A DNA stretch of 64,000 nt, from positions 164,398-228,397 of the forward strand of contig NZ_JACVPS010000003.1 in NCBI RefSeq assembly GCF_018881755.1, in the 5' to 3' direction. Numbering within the stretch: the first letter of the stretch is position 1; the number at the start of each line of letters is the position of its first letter. The position numbers and the translations under genes are program-made. The DNA comes from Polynucleobacter finlandensis. GTDB lineage: Bacteria > Pseudomonadota > Gammaproteobacteria > Burkholderiales > Burkholderiaceae. The notes beneath the pieces were generated by a model. It was not told the origin of the DNA. It searched no databases and saw only the letters and a list, made by a program, of their open reading frames with translations. This document shows positions 9,121-17,421 of this stretch, in pieces.

Positions 9121-10470
9121 TTATTGCGCAACAGCCTCACGAATCATGCCAGCAGCAACGGTGTGGTTGGTGGCTTCATCAATCAAAATGAAAGCACCAG
9201 TACGCTGAGACTGATCAAATAAATCGGAAACGATTGGCTTTTGCAACACCAAGTCAATGCGACCAATCTCGTTGGCGGTTAAGGGGTGGGTATCGCTAGC
9301 ATGGGATAGAGTTTCCACATCCAGTACTTGTTTAATCTCTTTCACTTTTGCGCCAACGGTATTAGTGGTATGACGCAAAGCATATTTACGGCTGAGTGAA
9401 AGCGGTTCACTATCAAGCCAGCAAAGATCTGCAGAAATTTGCTTGCTGAGAGTGGGTGGCGTCGCATCATCAGCACCCACGAAGAGGCAGCCTCTCGACA
9501 CATCAATATCTTCAGCCAAGCGAATGGCAACAGCTTCTCCGGTTTGCGCGGACTCTACTTCGTTATTAGCATTGGCTTGATCGCGGTTTGAGCGATTGCC
9601 CAAATAGATCTCTGCAACCGTAGCTTCAGTATTTCCAGGAAGTACTCTGATCTTTTGTCCTTTGCGAATGCTGCCAGATTCAATTTGACCAAGGTAGCCA
9701 CGGAAGTCATCAGAAGCGCTCCCGTCTTGACGGGCGACATACTGAACAGGGAAACGCAATTCTGTTTTTTCAGACTGAGGACTGGTATCTAAACCTTCTA
9801 ACCATTCCAAGAGGGTGGGGCCTTTATACCAAGGCATATCTTTGCTGGCAGTAACCACGTTCGCACCCAGTAAAGCAGAAATTGGCATCAAGATTGGTTT
9901 TGGTAAACCAATCTTTTGGGATAAATCTTCAATAGCAACTGAGATGGCATTAAAAATCTTCTCATCAAAGTTCAATAGATCCATCTTATTAACCGCAAAG
10001 ACCACATGACGCAGGCCGAGTAAATGAACAATGGCAGCATGACGTTTGGTTTGCGCTAAAAGAGTAGCTGGTGAGGTAGTTAAATCCACGCGACTCGCAT
10101 CAACCAGAATCACAGCTACATCCGATTGGGATGCACCAGTAACAAGGTTACGCGTGTACTGCACATGCCCAGGGGCATCAGCCACGATGAACTTACGTTT
10201 TGGTGTAGAGAAGTAGCGGTAGGCGACATCAATGGTGATGCCTTGCTCACGCTCAGCCTCAAGGCCATCGGTTAAGAGCGCTAAATCTACGCCAGCATCT
10301 GAAGAAGTGACGCGGGCATGCTTGGTTTTGGAGAGTGACTCCAACTGATCAACCAAAATAGATTTAGTGTCATAGAGTAAGCGACCTATGAGGGTGCTTT
10401 TGCCATCATCAACGCTACCAGCGGTGATAAAGCGTACGACGTTTTGATGTGGATGTGTTGTTTGAGTCAT
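9121..10470 (-). CDS. cysN: CysN, sulfate adenylyltransferase subunit 1 (GTPase)
   Basis: The GTPase subunit of ATP sulfurylase couples GTP hydrolysis to formation of APS from sulfate. The P-loop GSVDDGKS is at residues 18-25, followed by DAPGH and NKMD G-motifs and EF-Tu-like beta-barrel domains. At 449 aa it has no C-terminal APS kinase (CysC) domain. Its ATG overlaps the cysD stop codon by one base (TGATG), so the subunits are translationally coupled. Confidence 0.95.
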   Translation of the reverse strand: MTQTTHPHQNVVRFITAGSVDDGKSTLIGRLLYDTKSILVDQLESLSKTKHARVTSSDAGVDLALLTDGLEAEREQGITIDVAYRYFSTPKRKFIVADAPGHVQYTRNLVTGASQSDVAVILVDASRVDLTTSPATLLAQTKRHAAIVHLLGLRHVVFAVNKMDLLNFDEKIFNAISVAIEDLSQKIGLPKPILMPISALLGANVVTASKDMPWYKGPTLLEWLEGLDTSPQSEKTELRFPVQYVARQDGSASDDFRGYLGQIESGSIRKGQKIRVLPGNTEATVAEIYLGNRSNRDQANANNEVESAQTGEAVAIRLAEDIDVSRGCLFVGADDATPPTLSKQISADLCWLDSEPLSLSRKYALRHTTNTVGAKVKEIKQVLDVETLSHASDTHPLTANEIGRIDLVLQKPIVSDLFDQSQRTGAFILIDEATNHTVAAGMIREAVAQ

Positions 10471-11405
10471 CAGAAGTAACCTTCTTTCTTACGGCGCTCC
10501 ATCGAGGCCTCATTGGTTTGATCGTCCATGCGAGTAGCGCCACGCTCAGTAATCTCGGTAATGGCGGTTTCGGCAATGATGTCGATAGGATTCGCTGCAG
10601 TGCTCAGTACTGGGCAGGTGCAGCTGATATCGCCAACAGTGCGGAAGCGTACGTCCAATATTTCACTAACGTCGTCAGGAGCTTTTGGTGTGACATCGGT
10701 TACTGGGAGTAACAGACTATTTTTTCTAACCACTTCACGTTTGTGGGTGTAGTAAATACTTGGAAGTTCTAATTTCTCACGAGCAATGTATTGCCAGATA
10801 TCAAGCTCAGTCCAGTTCGAGATCGGGAACACGCGCATATTCTCACCCTTAGCAATGCGAGCGTTATAGAGGTTCCAGAGTTCTGGGCGCTGAGCTTTCG
10901 GATCCCATTGGCCAAAATCATCGCGGAAGGAGAAAATGCGCTCCTTAGCACGGGCTTTTTCTTCGTCGCGACGGGCGCCACCCATGAGGGCGTCGAATTC
11001 ATATTCGGCAATCGCTTCAAGCAAGGTAACAGCTTGAGCAGCATTGCGTGAGTCGGTTTCTTTGCGTAGGCGCACTGTGCCCTTTGCAATGGAGTCTTCC
11101 ACGTGACCAACAATCAGCTTTACACCAGTCTTTTCAACCACAGAATCACGATAGGCAATGACTTCTGGATAGTTATGGCCAGTATCAATGTGCAGAATTG
11201 GGAATGGTAGTTTTACAGGGCGATTGCCAAACTGAAAAGCCTTACGAGCTAAATGAAACATGACGATTGAGTCTTTGCCACCAGAGAACAGCATAGCTGG
11301 ATTGGAGCACTGCGCTACTACTTCGCGAATGATATAAATGGATTCAGCTTCAAGCCAATCCAAATGATCATCTAATAATTGGTTTTCTTGCATTCTGTAC
11401 TTCAT
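10470..11405 (-). CDS. cysD: CysD, sulfate adenylyltransferase subunit 2
   Basis: The catalytic subunit of ATP sulfurylase transfers AMP from ATP to sulfate. The PP-loop SGGKDS is near residues 41-46, and the C-terminal ERRKKEGYF is characteristic of CysD. Length 311 aa. The ATG at 11405 follows AAAGAAGA; a second in-frame ATG at 11393 is possible. It lies 16 bp after cysH in the minus-strand operon. Confidence 0.95.
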   Translation of the reverse strand: MKYRMQENQLLDDHLDWLEAESIYIIREVVAQCSNPAMLFSGGKDSIVMFHLARKAFQFGNRPVKLPFPILHIDTGHNYPEVIAYRDSVVEKTGVKLIVGHVEDSIAKGTVRLRKETDSRNAAQAVTLLEAIAEYEFDALMGGARRDEEKARAKERIFSFRDDFGQWDPKAQRPELWNLYNARIAKGENMRVFPISNWTELDIWQYIAREKLELPSIYYTHKREVVRKNSLLLPVTDVTPKAPDDVSEILDVRFRTVGDISCTCPVLSTAANPIDIIAETAITEITERGATRMDDQTNEASMERRKKEGYF

Positions 11406-11421
11406 TCTTCTTTGGTATTAA

Positions 11422-12150
11422 TTATTTGTTAACGTGTAGACCACATTCTTTACTATCGCTTTGTAACCACCACCAGCGACCGGCTCGAATGTCTTCACCT
11501 TTTTTGACTTGGCGCGTGCAGGGCTCGCAGCCAATGCTGGGGTAGCCCTTTAAATGTAGCGGGTGAATCGGTACATTTTCTTGTTTGATATAAGCCCAGA
11601 TATCTTCTTCAGTCCAATCAAATAAAGGATTGAACTTAGTAATACCTCTTGCATCATCATGCTCTTCAAAATTGAGCTCAACGCGAGTAGTGGATTGTTC
11701 ACGTCTTTGACCGGTCAGCCAGGCATCTGCACCAATCAGTGCAGCGTTTAATGGCTTGATCTTACGGGCGCCGCAGCACGCTTTCTTAGCCTCTTCACCA
11801 TCATAAAAGCCATTCATGCCATATTGATCAATAAAGGCTTGAACATCAGACTCTTCAGGGTAAGCCCTGGCAATAGAAATGCCATAGCAATCTTCAGTAG
11901 TCTTGGTCATGTCGACCGTCTCTTGATGCAAGCGACCAGTTTCTAGTGTGAATAAAGCAATCTTTGCCTTGGACTGTGCAATCGCATCAGTCATCACCAT
12001 ATCTTCAGCAGCCAAGCTAGTAGCAAAACGCACGTCTGAGAACTTCTCAGTAATGCTCAGTAATCTATGCCTTAGGGTAGAAGTCTTTTCTGCAAGTTCA
12101 GCGGTTGTTAGGGTGCTATCTGGTATTGACCAAAATTCAGGAGTCATCAT
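11422..12150 (-). CDS. cysH: CysH, adenylyl-sulfate (APS) reductase, [4Fe-4S] type
   Basis: CysH reduces activated sulfate to sulfite. C125-C126 (CCGARK) and C208/C211 (GCEPC) are the four [4Fe-4S] ligands that mark APS-specific reductases, and C236 in KECGLH is the catalytic Cys. PAPS-type CysH lacks the cluster ligands. With CysDN producing APS and no CysC here, APS is the likely substrate. The ATG overlaps the stop of the upstream permease gene (ATGA). Confidence 0.93.
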   Translation of the reverse strand: MMTPEFWSIPDSTLTTAELAEKTSTLRHRLLSITEKFSDVRFATSLAAEDMVMTDAIAQSKAKIALFTLETGRLHQETVDMTKTTEDCYGISIARAYPEESDVQAFIDQYGMNGFYDGEEAKKACCGARKIKPLNAALIGADAWLTGQRREQSTTRVELNFEEHDDARGITKFNPLFDWTEEDIWAYIKQENVPIHPLHLKGYPSIGCEPCTRQVKKGEDIRAGRWWWLQSDSKECGLHVNK

Positions 12151-12941
12151 GAGGAAACGAGTTTAATTCCAACTAAAAATAAAGTTGCCGCAAGTGTGGT
12201 TCTCGTAGCTCGTTCGGATAGCGTGCTGGACAACTTAGCCCCGAGCCAGATAGCTGGAACAGATCCAAGTAAAAGGCCAAACAGTAAATCAAAATGGACG
12301 TTACCAAGCCACCAGTGACCCAAGCCAGCTAAGGCAGTTAGAGGAACTGCGTAGGCGATATCTGTGCCTGCTACTTGTGCGGGTTTTAGATAAGGGTAGA
12401 GGACTAATATCAATGTTGCACCAATGGCGCCTGCACCAATGGATGAAACGGTTACCAACACTCCGATGACAGCACCAACTGAAATGGTCGCTATTTTTAA
12501 ATTGGATCCGCTTGGTAAAAAATCAGGATTATCTTGCACCCACTTTAAAATCTTAGCTCTGAATAAAAGTGATCCAGCTGTGAGAAGAACTGAAATGCCG
12601 ATTGATATGCTAATCAGGTGATTAAAGTTTTTTGAAACTGGTCCTACATATTTAAGTGCGAGGATCGATAGAATCGCTGTAGTCAGACTTCCAATGCAAA
12701 GCAGTCTCACGATGTCCCATCGAACATTCCCATGCAACCTATGTGCAGCAGTGCCAAATCCTTTGGTGATTGCTGCAAATGCTAAGTCGGTCCCAACTGC
12801 AGTCGTGGGAGCAACCCCAAAAATGATTGTCAACAAAGGCGTCATTAAGGAGCCGCCACCAACACCGGTCATTCCCACTAGGAGACCAACTAGTGCGCCA
12901 GAAATAATGAATTGAGTAGAGTCTAGAAAAAATTGGATCAT
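12147..12941 (-). CDS. TSUP (TauE/SafE) family permease, probably for a sulfur oxyanion
   Basis: This 264-aa membrane protein has about eight hydrophobic segments and the two TSUP repeat signatures: GLLVGMTGVGGGSLMTPLL near the N-terminus and the SSIGAGAIGATLILVLYP segment in the second half. The family exports or imports sulfite, sulfonates or sulfate. It is translationally coupled to cysH, so sulfate uptake or sulfite efflux is likely. The direction of transport cannot be read from sequence. Confidence 0.85.
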   Translation of the reverse strand: MIQFFLDSTQFIISGALVGLLVGMTGVGGGSLMTPLLTIIFGVAPTTAVGTDLAFAAITKGFGTAAHRLHGNVRWDIVRLLCIGSLTTAILSILALKYVGPVSKNFNHLISISIGISVLLTAGSLLFRAKILKWVQDNPDFLPSGSNLKIATISVGAVIGVLVTVSSIGAGAIGATLILVLYPYLKPAQVAGTDIAYAVPLTALAGLGHWWLGNVHFDLLFGLLLGSVPAIWLGAKLSSTLSERATRTTLAATLFLVGIKLVSS

Positions 12942-12959
12942 TTTGAGTATTTATCCTGC

Positions 12960-13124
12960 TTATGCGAATGACTGTTCAAACTCTTCGAGTTTGATGGCAT
13001 TCATGAGAAATAGGATTTGACGCTGAAATCTTTTGCGCTCGTCAACCTTATCGTGTGGCAGACGATCGTGCTCACGTAATAAGTTGGTTATAACGGGGTT
13101 GTAATGCTCTCTGACTGGGGACAC
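12960..13124 (-). CDS. Small uncharacterised protein (54 aa) leading the cys operon
   Basis: A 54-codon ORF starts at GTG (13124) with AAGGA six bases upstream and ends with TAA at 12960. It begins VSPVREHYNPVITNLLREHD and ends LEEFEQSFA. It is rich in charged residues (REHDR, DKVDERKRF), has no signal or membrane segment, and looks helical. It lies 18 bp upstream of the TSUP gene and downstream of a plausible promoter, so it would be the first gene of the sulfate-assimilation operon. I do not recognise the family. Confidence 0.55.
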   Translation of the reverse strand: MSPVREHYNPVITNLLREHDRLPHDKVDERKRFQRQILFLMNAIKLEEFEQSFA

Positions 13125-13156
13125 TTCAATTCCTTGGTAAATATCTCGTTAGAGAC

Positions 13157-13185
13157 AATGTACCAAGGGGTCTATATATCTACAA
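13157..13185 (-). promoter_or_regulatory. Predicted sigma-70 promoter of the cys operon
   Basis: On the minus strand TTGTAG (13185-13180) and TACATT (13162-13157) are separated by 17 bp. The expected start point lies about 25 bp before the 54-codon ORF. The region overlaps CTATATA-type repeats that could bind a LysR-type regulator such as CysB. This is a prediction from spacing and consensus only. Confidence 0.5.
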
Positions 13186-13227
13186 GGAATATATAGCGAT
13201 ATCTAAATTACTTTTAGGTATATAGAC
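13170..13227. repeat. AT-rich inverted repeat in the fpr-cys intergenic region
   Basis: GTCTATATA (13170-13178) and TATATAGAC (13219-13227) form a perfect 9-bp inverted repeat with a 40-bp gap. A further ATATATAG lies between (13189-13196). The arrangement suggests an operator array for the cys promoter. Confidence 0.5.
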
Positions 13228-13233
13228 TATCTA

Positions 13234-14010
13234 TTACTTCTCTACGAAAGCACGTTCGTAGACGTAGTCACCTAGTTGACCAAGGCTTGGAGAGACCTTA
13301 AAGCCTTTGGCATCTAGCATCTCAGAAGTTTCTTTAAGCATTGATGGGCTGCCGCAAATCATCGCACGATCTACTGCTGGATCTAAAGGCGGCAGACCGA
13401 TATCTTGAAAGAGTTGACCAGACTCAATCGCAGTAGTTAGGCGACCCGTGTGTGTGAAAGCTTCACGAGTCACGGTTGGGTAGTAGATTAATTTCTCACG
13501 AATGATTTCACCTAAGAACTCATCTTGCGTAAGTTCATTTTTAAGGTAGTCAGCATAAGCAAGCTCGCTTACCAAACGGACACCATGAATGAGTACGACT
13601 TTTTCAAACTTGTCGTAAGTTTCTGGATCACGAATGATGCTCATGAATGGCGCAAGGCCTGTGCCGGTGCTAAACAGGTAAAGATGTTTGCCTGGGTTCA
13701 AGTCATCGATTACCAATGTGCCAACAGACTTCTCGCTCACCAAGATGGGATCGCCAACTTGGATTTTTTGTAAGCGTGAGGTGAGTGGACCATTTTGAAC
13801 TTTAATGCTCAAGAACTCGAGATGCTCTTCATAGTTGGGGCTCGCAACGCTATAAGCTCTGACGAGAGGCTTACCTTCAACCTCTAAGCCAATCATCAAG
13901 AAATGGCCGCTACGAAAGCGTAAGCCTTTATTTCTGGTGGTGGTGAAGCTAAATAGGGTGTCGTTCCAGTGGTGAACGGTGAGAACGGTTTCAGTCTGAT
14001 ATGCGGCCAT
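13234..14010 (-). CDS. fpr: Fpr, ferredoxin/flavodoxin-NADP+ reductase
   Basis: This FAD enzyme exchanges electrons between NADPH and ferredoxin or flavodoxin. The FAD motif RAYSVASP, the NADP-binding GTGLAPFMSI and the C-terminal YVYERAFVEK characteristic of bacterial subclass I Fpr are visible. I prefer ATG at 14010 (258 aa, the usual family length, MAAYQTETVLTVHHWND) over the TTG at 14037. It ends just before the cys operon promoter region and could supply electrons to Fe-S enzymes encoded nearby, though this link is inferred. Confidence 0.93.
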   Translation of the reverse strand: MAAYQTETVLTVHHWNDTLFSFTTTRNKGLRFRSGHFLMIGLEVEGKPLVRAYSVASPNYEEHLEFLSIKVQNGPLTSRLQKIQVGDPILVSEKSVGTLVIDDLNPGKHLYLFSTGTGLAPFMSIIRDPETYDKFEKVVLIHGVRLVSELAYADYLKNELTQDEFLGEIIREKLIYYPTVTREAFTHTGRLTTAIESGQLFQDIGLPPLDPAVDRAMICGSPSMLKETSEMLDAKGFKVSPSLGQLGDYVYERAFVEK

Positions 14011-14128
14011 AAATACGGATTCGTTTGAGGATTGCAAAACGATGATTATCCCATTCTTGAGGGGGGAATTTGATGGGAATCACGCAAAAAGTAGGACTCA
14101 CTCGTGATATAGATCAGACTTTTGGTAA

Positions 14129-14165
14129 TAAGGAGGTGATTTAGATGGTATTCCCAGCCCTTTAG
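14129..14165 (+). promoter_or_regulatory. Perfect Shine-Dalgarno sequence and 6-codon mini-ORF upstream of dsbB
   Basis: TAAGGAGGTGAT (14129-14140) is complementary to 12 bases of the 16S rRNA 3' end. Four bases later ATG (14145) opens a 6-codon ORF (M-V-F-P-A-L) ending in TAG at 14165. dsbB starts 13 bp further in a different frame and has no Shine-Dalgarno sequence of its own. This looks like a leader ORF for translational coupling, but no experiment supports it. Confidence 0.45.
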
Positions 14166-14178
14166 CTATCATCTCTAT

Positions 14179-14658
14179 ATGAAAAGAAGCCAATACCTAT
14201 TCCTGTCTCTCATTAGCCTAGGTTTGGTTGCTTTCGCAGTCATCCTCCAGCAGGTGGGCTATCAGGGCGTGAGTTTTCTGCCATGCCCTTTATGTATTTT
14301 GCAAAGAGTGGGCTACTTAGGCATTGCGGTCGCCTGCGTTATGGCTGCCAGTTTTAATCCTCTGAGAAAGCTATTCCATGCCTTGGCAATTTTGGCCGCT
14401 GGATATGGGGCAGCAGTTGCAGGACATCATGTGTGGCTCTTATCTCATCCGGGCGCTTCTTGTGGAATTGATCCTCTAGAGCTCTGGATTAATCAATTTC
14501 AAGTAGTGCAGGGCTTGCCTTGGTTATTTAAGGCGGACGGCCTTTGCTCTGCTCAATTACCCGCCATACTGGGTCTACAAGTACCAGAGTGGTCTTTATT
14601 GTGGTTTAGTGTTCTGCTGATTGTTCTAGTAGTGACATTCTTCAAAAAGTCTCGTTAG
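14179..14658 (+). CDS. dsbB: DsbB, disulfide bond formation membrane protein
   Basis: DsbB reoxidises periplasmic DsbA and passes electrons to quinone. Four hydrophobic helices are visible. The first periplasmic loop holds C36-P-L-C39, and the second holds C95 and C123, the two redox pairs of the family. Length 159 aa. It has a very weak ribosome binding site of its own; see the mini-ORF at 14129-14165. Confidence 0.93.
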   Translation: MKRSQYLFLSLISLGLVAFAVILQQVGYQGVSFLPCPLCILQRVGYLGIAVACVMAASFNPLRKLFHALAILAAGYGAAVAGHHVWLLSHPGASCGIDPLELWINQFQVVQGLPWLFKADGLCSAQLPAILGLQVPEWSLLWFSVLLIVLVVTFFKKSR

Positions 14659-14758
14659 AACTTAAAGTACTGACCTTATGACGAGAACTTCTTTGGCTAA
14701 ATGAAGACATTCCCATAAGATCTATTCATTATTCTTTTCTTTGATTTAAGGAAGCCGC

Positions 14759-15745
14759 ATGACTTACTTTACCGATAATTCACAAACGATTGGTCACACA
14801 CCTTTAGTGCGATTGAACCGCGTCACCGATGGCGCCAAGGCAACTGTTCTAGCAAAGATTGAAGGGCGCAACCCTGCTTACTCAGTCAAGTGTCGAATCG
14901 GTGTAGCAATGATTAATGACGCACAAGAAAAAGGTTTGCTCGGGCCTGGAAAAGAGTTAGTTGAGCCTACTAGTGGCAATACAGGCATTGCTTTGGCGTT
15001 CGTGGCTGCTGCGCGCGGCATTCCGCTGACCCTAACAATGCCTGAGACTATGAGCTTAGAGCGTCGCAAGTTATTAACTGCTTTGGGTGCGAAGATTGTT
15101 TTGACTGAAGGTCCCAAGGGAATGAATGGCGCCATTGCCAAAGCAAAAGAGATTGCTGAGTCTGATCCTGGTAAATATGTTTTGCTACAGCAATTTAGCA
15201 ATCCATCTAATCCAGCGATTCATGAAAAAACCACCGGCCCAGAAATCTGGGATGACACTGAAGGCAAGATTGATGTGTTTGTAGCCGGTGTTGGTACTGG
15301 CGGCACAATTTCTGGTGTTGGTCGTTACATCAAACACACCAAAAAGAAAGCCATTGAAGTCGTGGCAGTGGAGCCAACCGCAAGTCCAGTGATTACGCAA
15401 AAACTCAATGGTGAAGAAATCAAGCCGGCCCCACATAAGATTCAAGGAATTGGTGCAGGCTTTGTGCCAGAGAACCTCGATCTGTCGCTGGTGGATAAGG
15501 TTGAGCAAGTTACCAATGAGGAAGCCATCGAGTTTGCCCGCCGCATTGCCAAAGAAGAGGGTATCTTGGTTGGCATCTCCTGTGGTGCTGCAGCTGCTGT
15601 AGCAGTGCGCCTGGCTAAGAGACCAGAGTACGAAGGTAAAACCATTGTGGTGATTCTGCCGGATACGGCTGAGCGTTATTTAAGCTCCGCTTTATTTGAA
15701 GGCGTCTTTGATGAAAAAGGTTTACCTACCCAAGTAGCTACTTAA
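14759..15745 (+). CDS. cysK: CysK/CysM-type cysteine synthase (O-acetylserine sulfhydrylase)
   Basis: This PLP enzyme makes cysteine from O-acetylserine and sulfide, the last step after the CysDNH route encoded nearby. The PLP Lys is K44 in NPAYSVKCR, followed by [11 protein letters not shown], which binds the substrate, and [11 protein letters not shown], which binds the PLP phosphate. Length 328 aa. It is monocistronic, closed by a strong terminator. NPAYSVKCR is typical of CysK rather than CysM. Confidence 0.92.
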   Translation: MTYFTDNSQTIGHTPLVRLNRVTDGAKATVLAKIEGRNPAYSVKCRIGVAMINDAQEKGLLGPGKELVEPTSGNTGIALAFVAAARGIPLTLTMPETMSLERRKLLTALGAKIVLTEGPKGMNGAIAKAKEIAESDPGKYVLLQQFSNPSNPAIHEKTTGPEIWDDTEGKIDVFVAGVGTGGTISGVGRYIKHTKKKAIEVVAVEPTASPVITQKLNGEEIKPAPHKIQGIGAGFVPENLDLSLVDKVEQVTNEEAIEFARRIAKEEGILVGISCGAAAAVAVRLAKRPEYEGKTIVVILPDTAERYLSSALFEGVFDEKGLPTQVAT

Positions 15746-15772
15746 GTAAGAGAATAAGTAGTGCCGTAATGA

Positions 15773-15796
15773 AAAAGCCACCCTAGGGTGGCTTTT
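15773..15796. terminator. Bidirectional terminator between cysK and lysS
   Basis: A perfect 11-bp palindrome (AAAAGCCACCC / GGGTGGCTTTT) with a 2-base centre, with T-runs in both directions, sits between the convergent genes. Confidence 0.9.
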
Positions 15797-15839
15797 ATTT
15801 TGCATTCAAACTTTCATTTGAAAATTAATTCGATAGAAC

Positions 15840-17396
15840 TTACTCTTCTTCGCGACGCAGGTGAGGGAAGAGAATCACGTCACGGATATTCGGCACATCG
15901 GTGAGGAGCATGACCAAACGGTCAATACCAATACCGCATCCACCGGTTGGAGGCATGCCGTATTCAAGGGCGCGGATGAAGTCATGATCGAAGTACATTG
16001 CTTCTTCGTCACCAGCTTCTTTTTGCTCTACTTGTTTACGGAAACGATTAGCCTGGTCTTCAGCATCATTTAATTCTGAGAAGCCGTTAGCAATTTCACG
16101 TCCGGTAATGAAGAGTTCAAAACGCTCAGTAATACCTGGGCGTGTATCGGATTCACGGGCTAAGGGGCTGACTTCAATTGGGTAATCAATGATGTAAGTT
16201 GGTTCCCAGAGATGTTCTTCTGCGACTAATTCAAACAAGGCCAATTGCAAAGCGCCAATGCCGGCGTTCTTTAGTGTCGGGCTGTCTGGGTTTTCGCCAC
16301 CTTTTTTCAATTCAGAACGAATGAAATCAGCATCTTCTAATTGCGCTGGCTCATAGGCCTTATTGGATTGGGGTCCGTACTTCAGAATGGCTTCAGTAAT
16401 CGTTAAACGGTGAAATGGCTTGCTGAGATCTAGTTCACGACCTTGGTGAGTTAAGACTGCAGTACCTTGAGAGTCCATTGCTGCTGCACGGATCATATTC
16501 TCAGTGAAATCCATCAGCCAGTTGTAGTCTGTATAGGCTGCATAGAATTCCATCATTGTGAACTCTGGATTGTGACGTGGACTCACACCTTCATTGCGGA
16601 AGTTGCGGTTAATTTCAAAGACACGCTCAAAGCCACCTACTACTAAGCGCTTGAGGTAAAGCTCAGGGGCGATACGCAAGAACATCTGCATATCTAAAGC
16701 ATTGTGGTGGGTGATAAAGGGCTTAGCAGTTGCTCCACCAGGAATCGGGTGAAGCATTGGTGTTTCAACTTCCATGAAGTCAGCATCAAGCATATGGCGA
16801 CGCAATGAAGCGATGGCATTACTACGCGCTTTAAAGACATTGCGACTTTCTGGATTGACAATCAAATCCACATAACGCTGGCGATACTTAGTCTCTAAAT
16901 CGGAGAGGCCGTGGAATTTGTCAGGCAGAGGGCGCAGTGATTTGCTGAGTAAGCGCAGGTTGCTACATTCAACTGAGAGCTCACCCTTGTTTGTTTTGAA
17001 GAGATTGCCTTCAGCAGAAATGAAGTCACCCATATCCCAGTGCTTAAACGCACCATGGGTATCCGCACCGCTCAACTCATCACTAATATAGAACTGAATC
17101 TGTCCGCTACGGTCTTGGATGGTCGCAAAACTTGCTTTACCCATGACGCGCTTGAGGACCATACGGCCTGCGACCTTCACATGAATCTTCTTAGCAGCCA
17201 ATTCTTCTTTAGTGAGGCTGTCGTAGTGAGTATGTAGATCTGCCGCTAGATGGGTGGGGACAAAGTCGTTAGGGAAGGCGACACCTGCTTCGCGTAACTT
17301 GGCTAACTTTTCACGACGCTCCGCAATGATGTGATTCTCATCAACTACTTCAGTAGCGGGGGAGGGCGTAGTGCCTAAATTCGTTTTATCGTTCAT
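15840..17396 (-). CDS. lysS: LysS, lysyl-tRNA synthetase (class II)
   Basis: LysS charges tRNA-Lys. An N-terminal OB-fold anticodon-binding domain ([18 protein letters not shown]) precedes the class II core with motif 2 ([20 protein letters not shown]) and motif 3 ([15 protein letters not shown]). Length 518 aa, standard. It follows prfB by 25 bp on the minus strand, an order shared with E. coli. Confidence 0.96.
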   Translation of the reverse strand: MNDKTNLGTTPSPATEVVDENHIIAERREKLAKLREAGVAFPNDFVPTHLAADLHTHYDSLTKEELAAKKIHVKVAGRMVLKRVMGKASFATIQDRSGQIQFYISDELSGADTHGAFKHWDMGDFISAEGNLFKTNKGELSVECSNLRLLSKSLRPLPDKFHGLSDLETKYRQRYVDLIVNPESRNVFKARSNAIASLRRHMLDADFMEVETPMLHPIPGGATAKPFITHHNALDMQMFLRIAPELYLKRLVVGGFERVFEINRNFRNEGVSPRHNPEFTMMEFYAAYTDYNWLMDFTENMIRAAAMDSQGTAVLTHQGRELDLSKPFHRLTITEAILKYGPQSNKAYEPAQLEDADFIRSELKKGGENPDSPTLKNAGIGALQLALFELVAEEHLWEPTYIIDYPIEVSPLARESDTRPGITERFELFITGREIANGFSELNDAEDQANRFRKQVEQKEAGDEEAMYFDHDFIRALEYGMPPTGGCGIGIDRLVMLLTDVPNIRDVILFPHLRREEE

Positions 17397-17421
17397 ATTT
17401 TTTTGATGGTTGCAGTTAAGG

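Noticed and set aside
14878..15508. Two 107-codon antisense ORFs within cysK
   Set aside because: They mirror cysK codons, lack domains and start signals, and overlap a clearly real gene.
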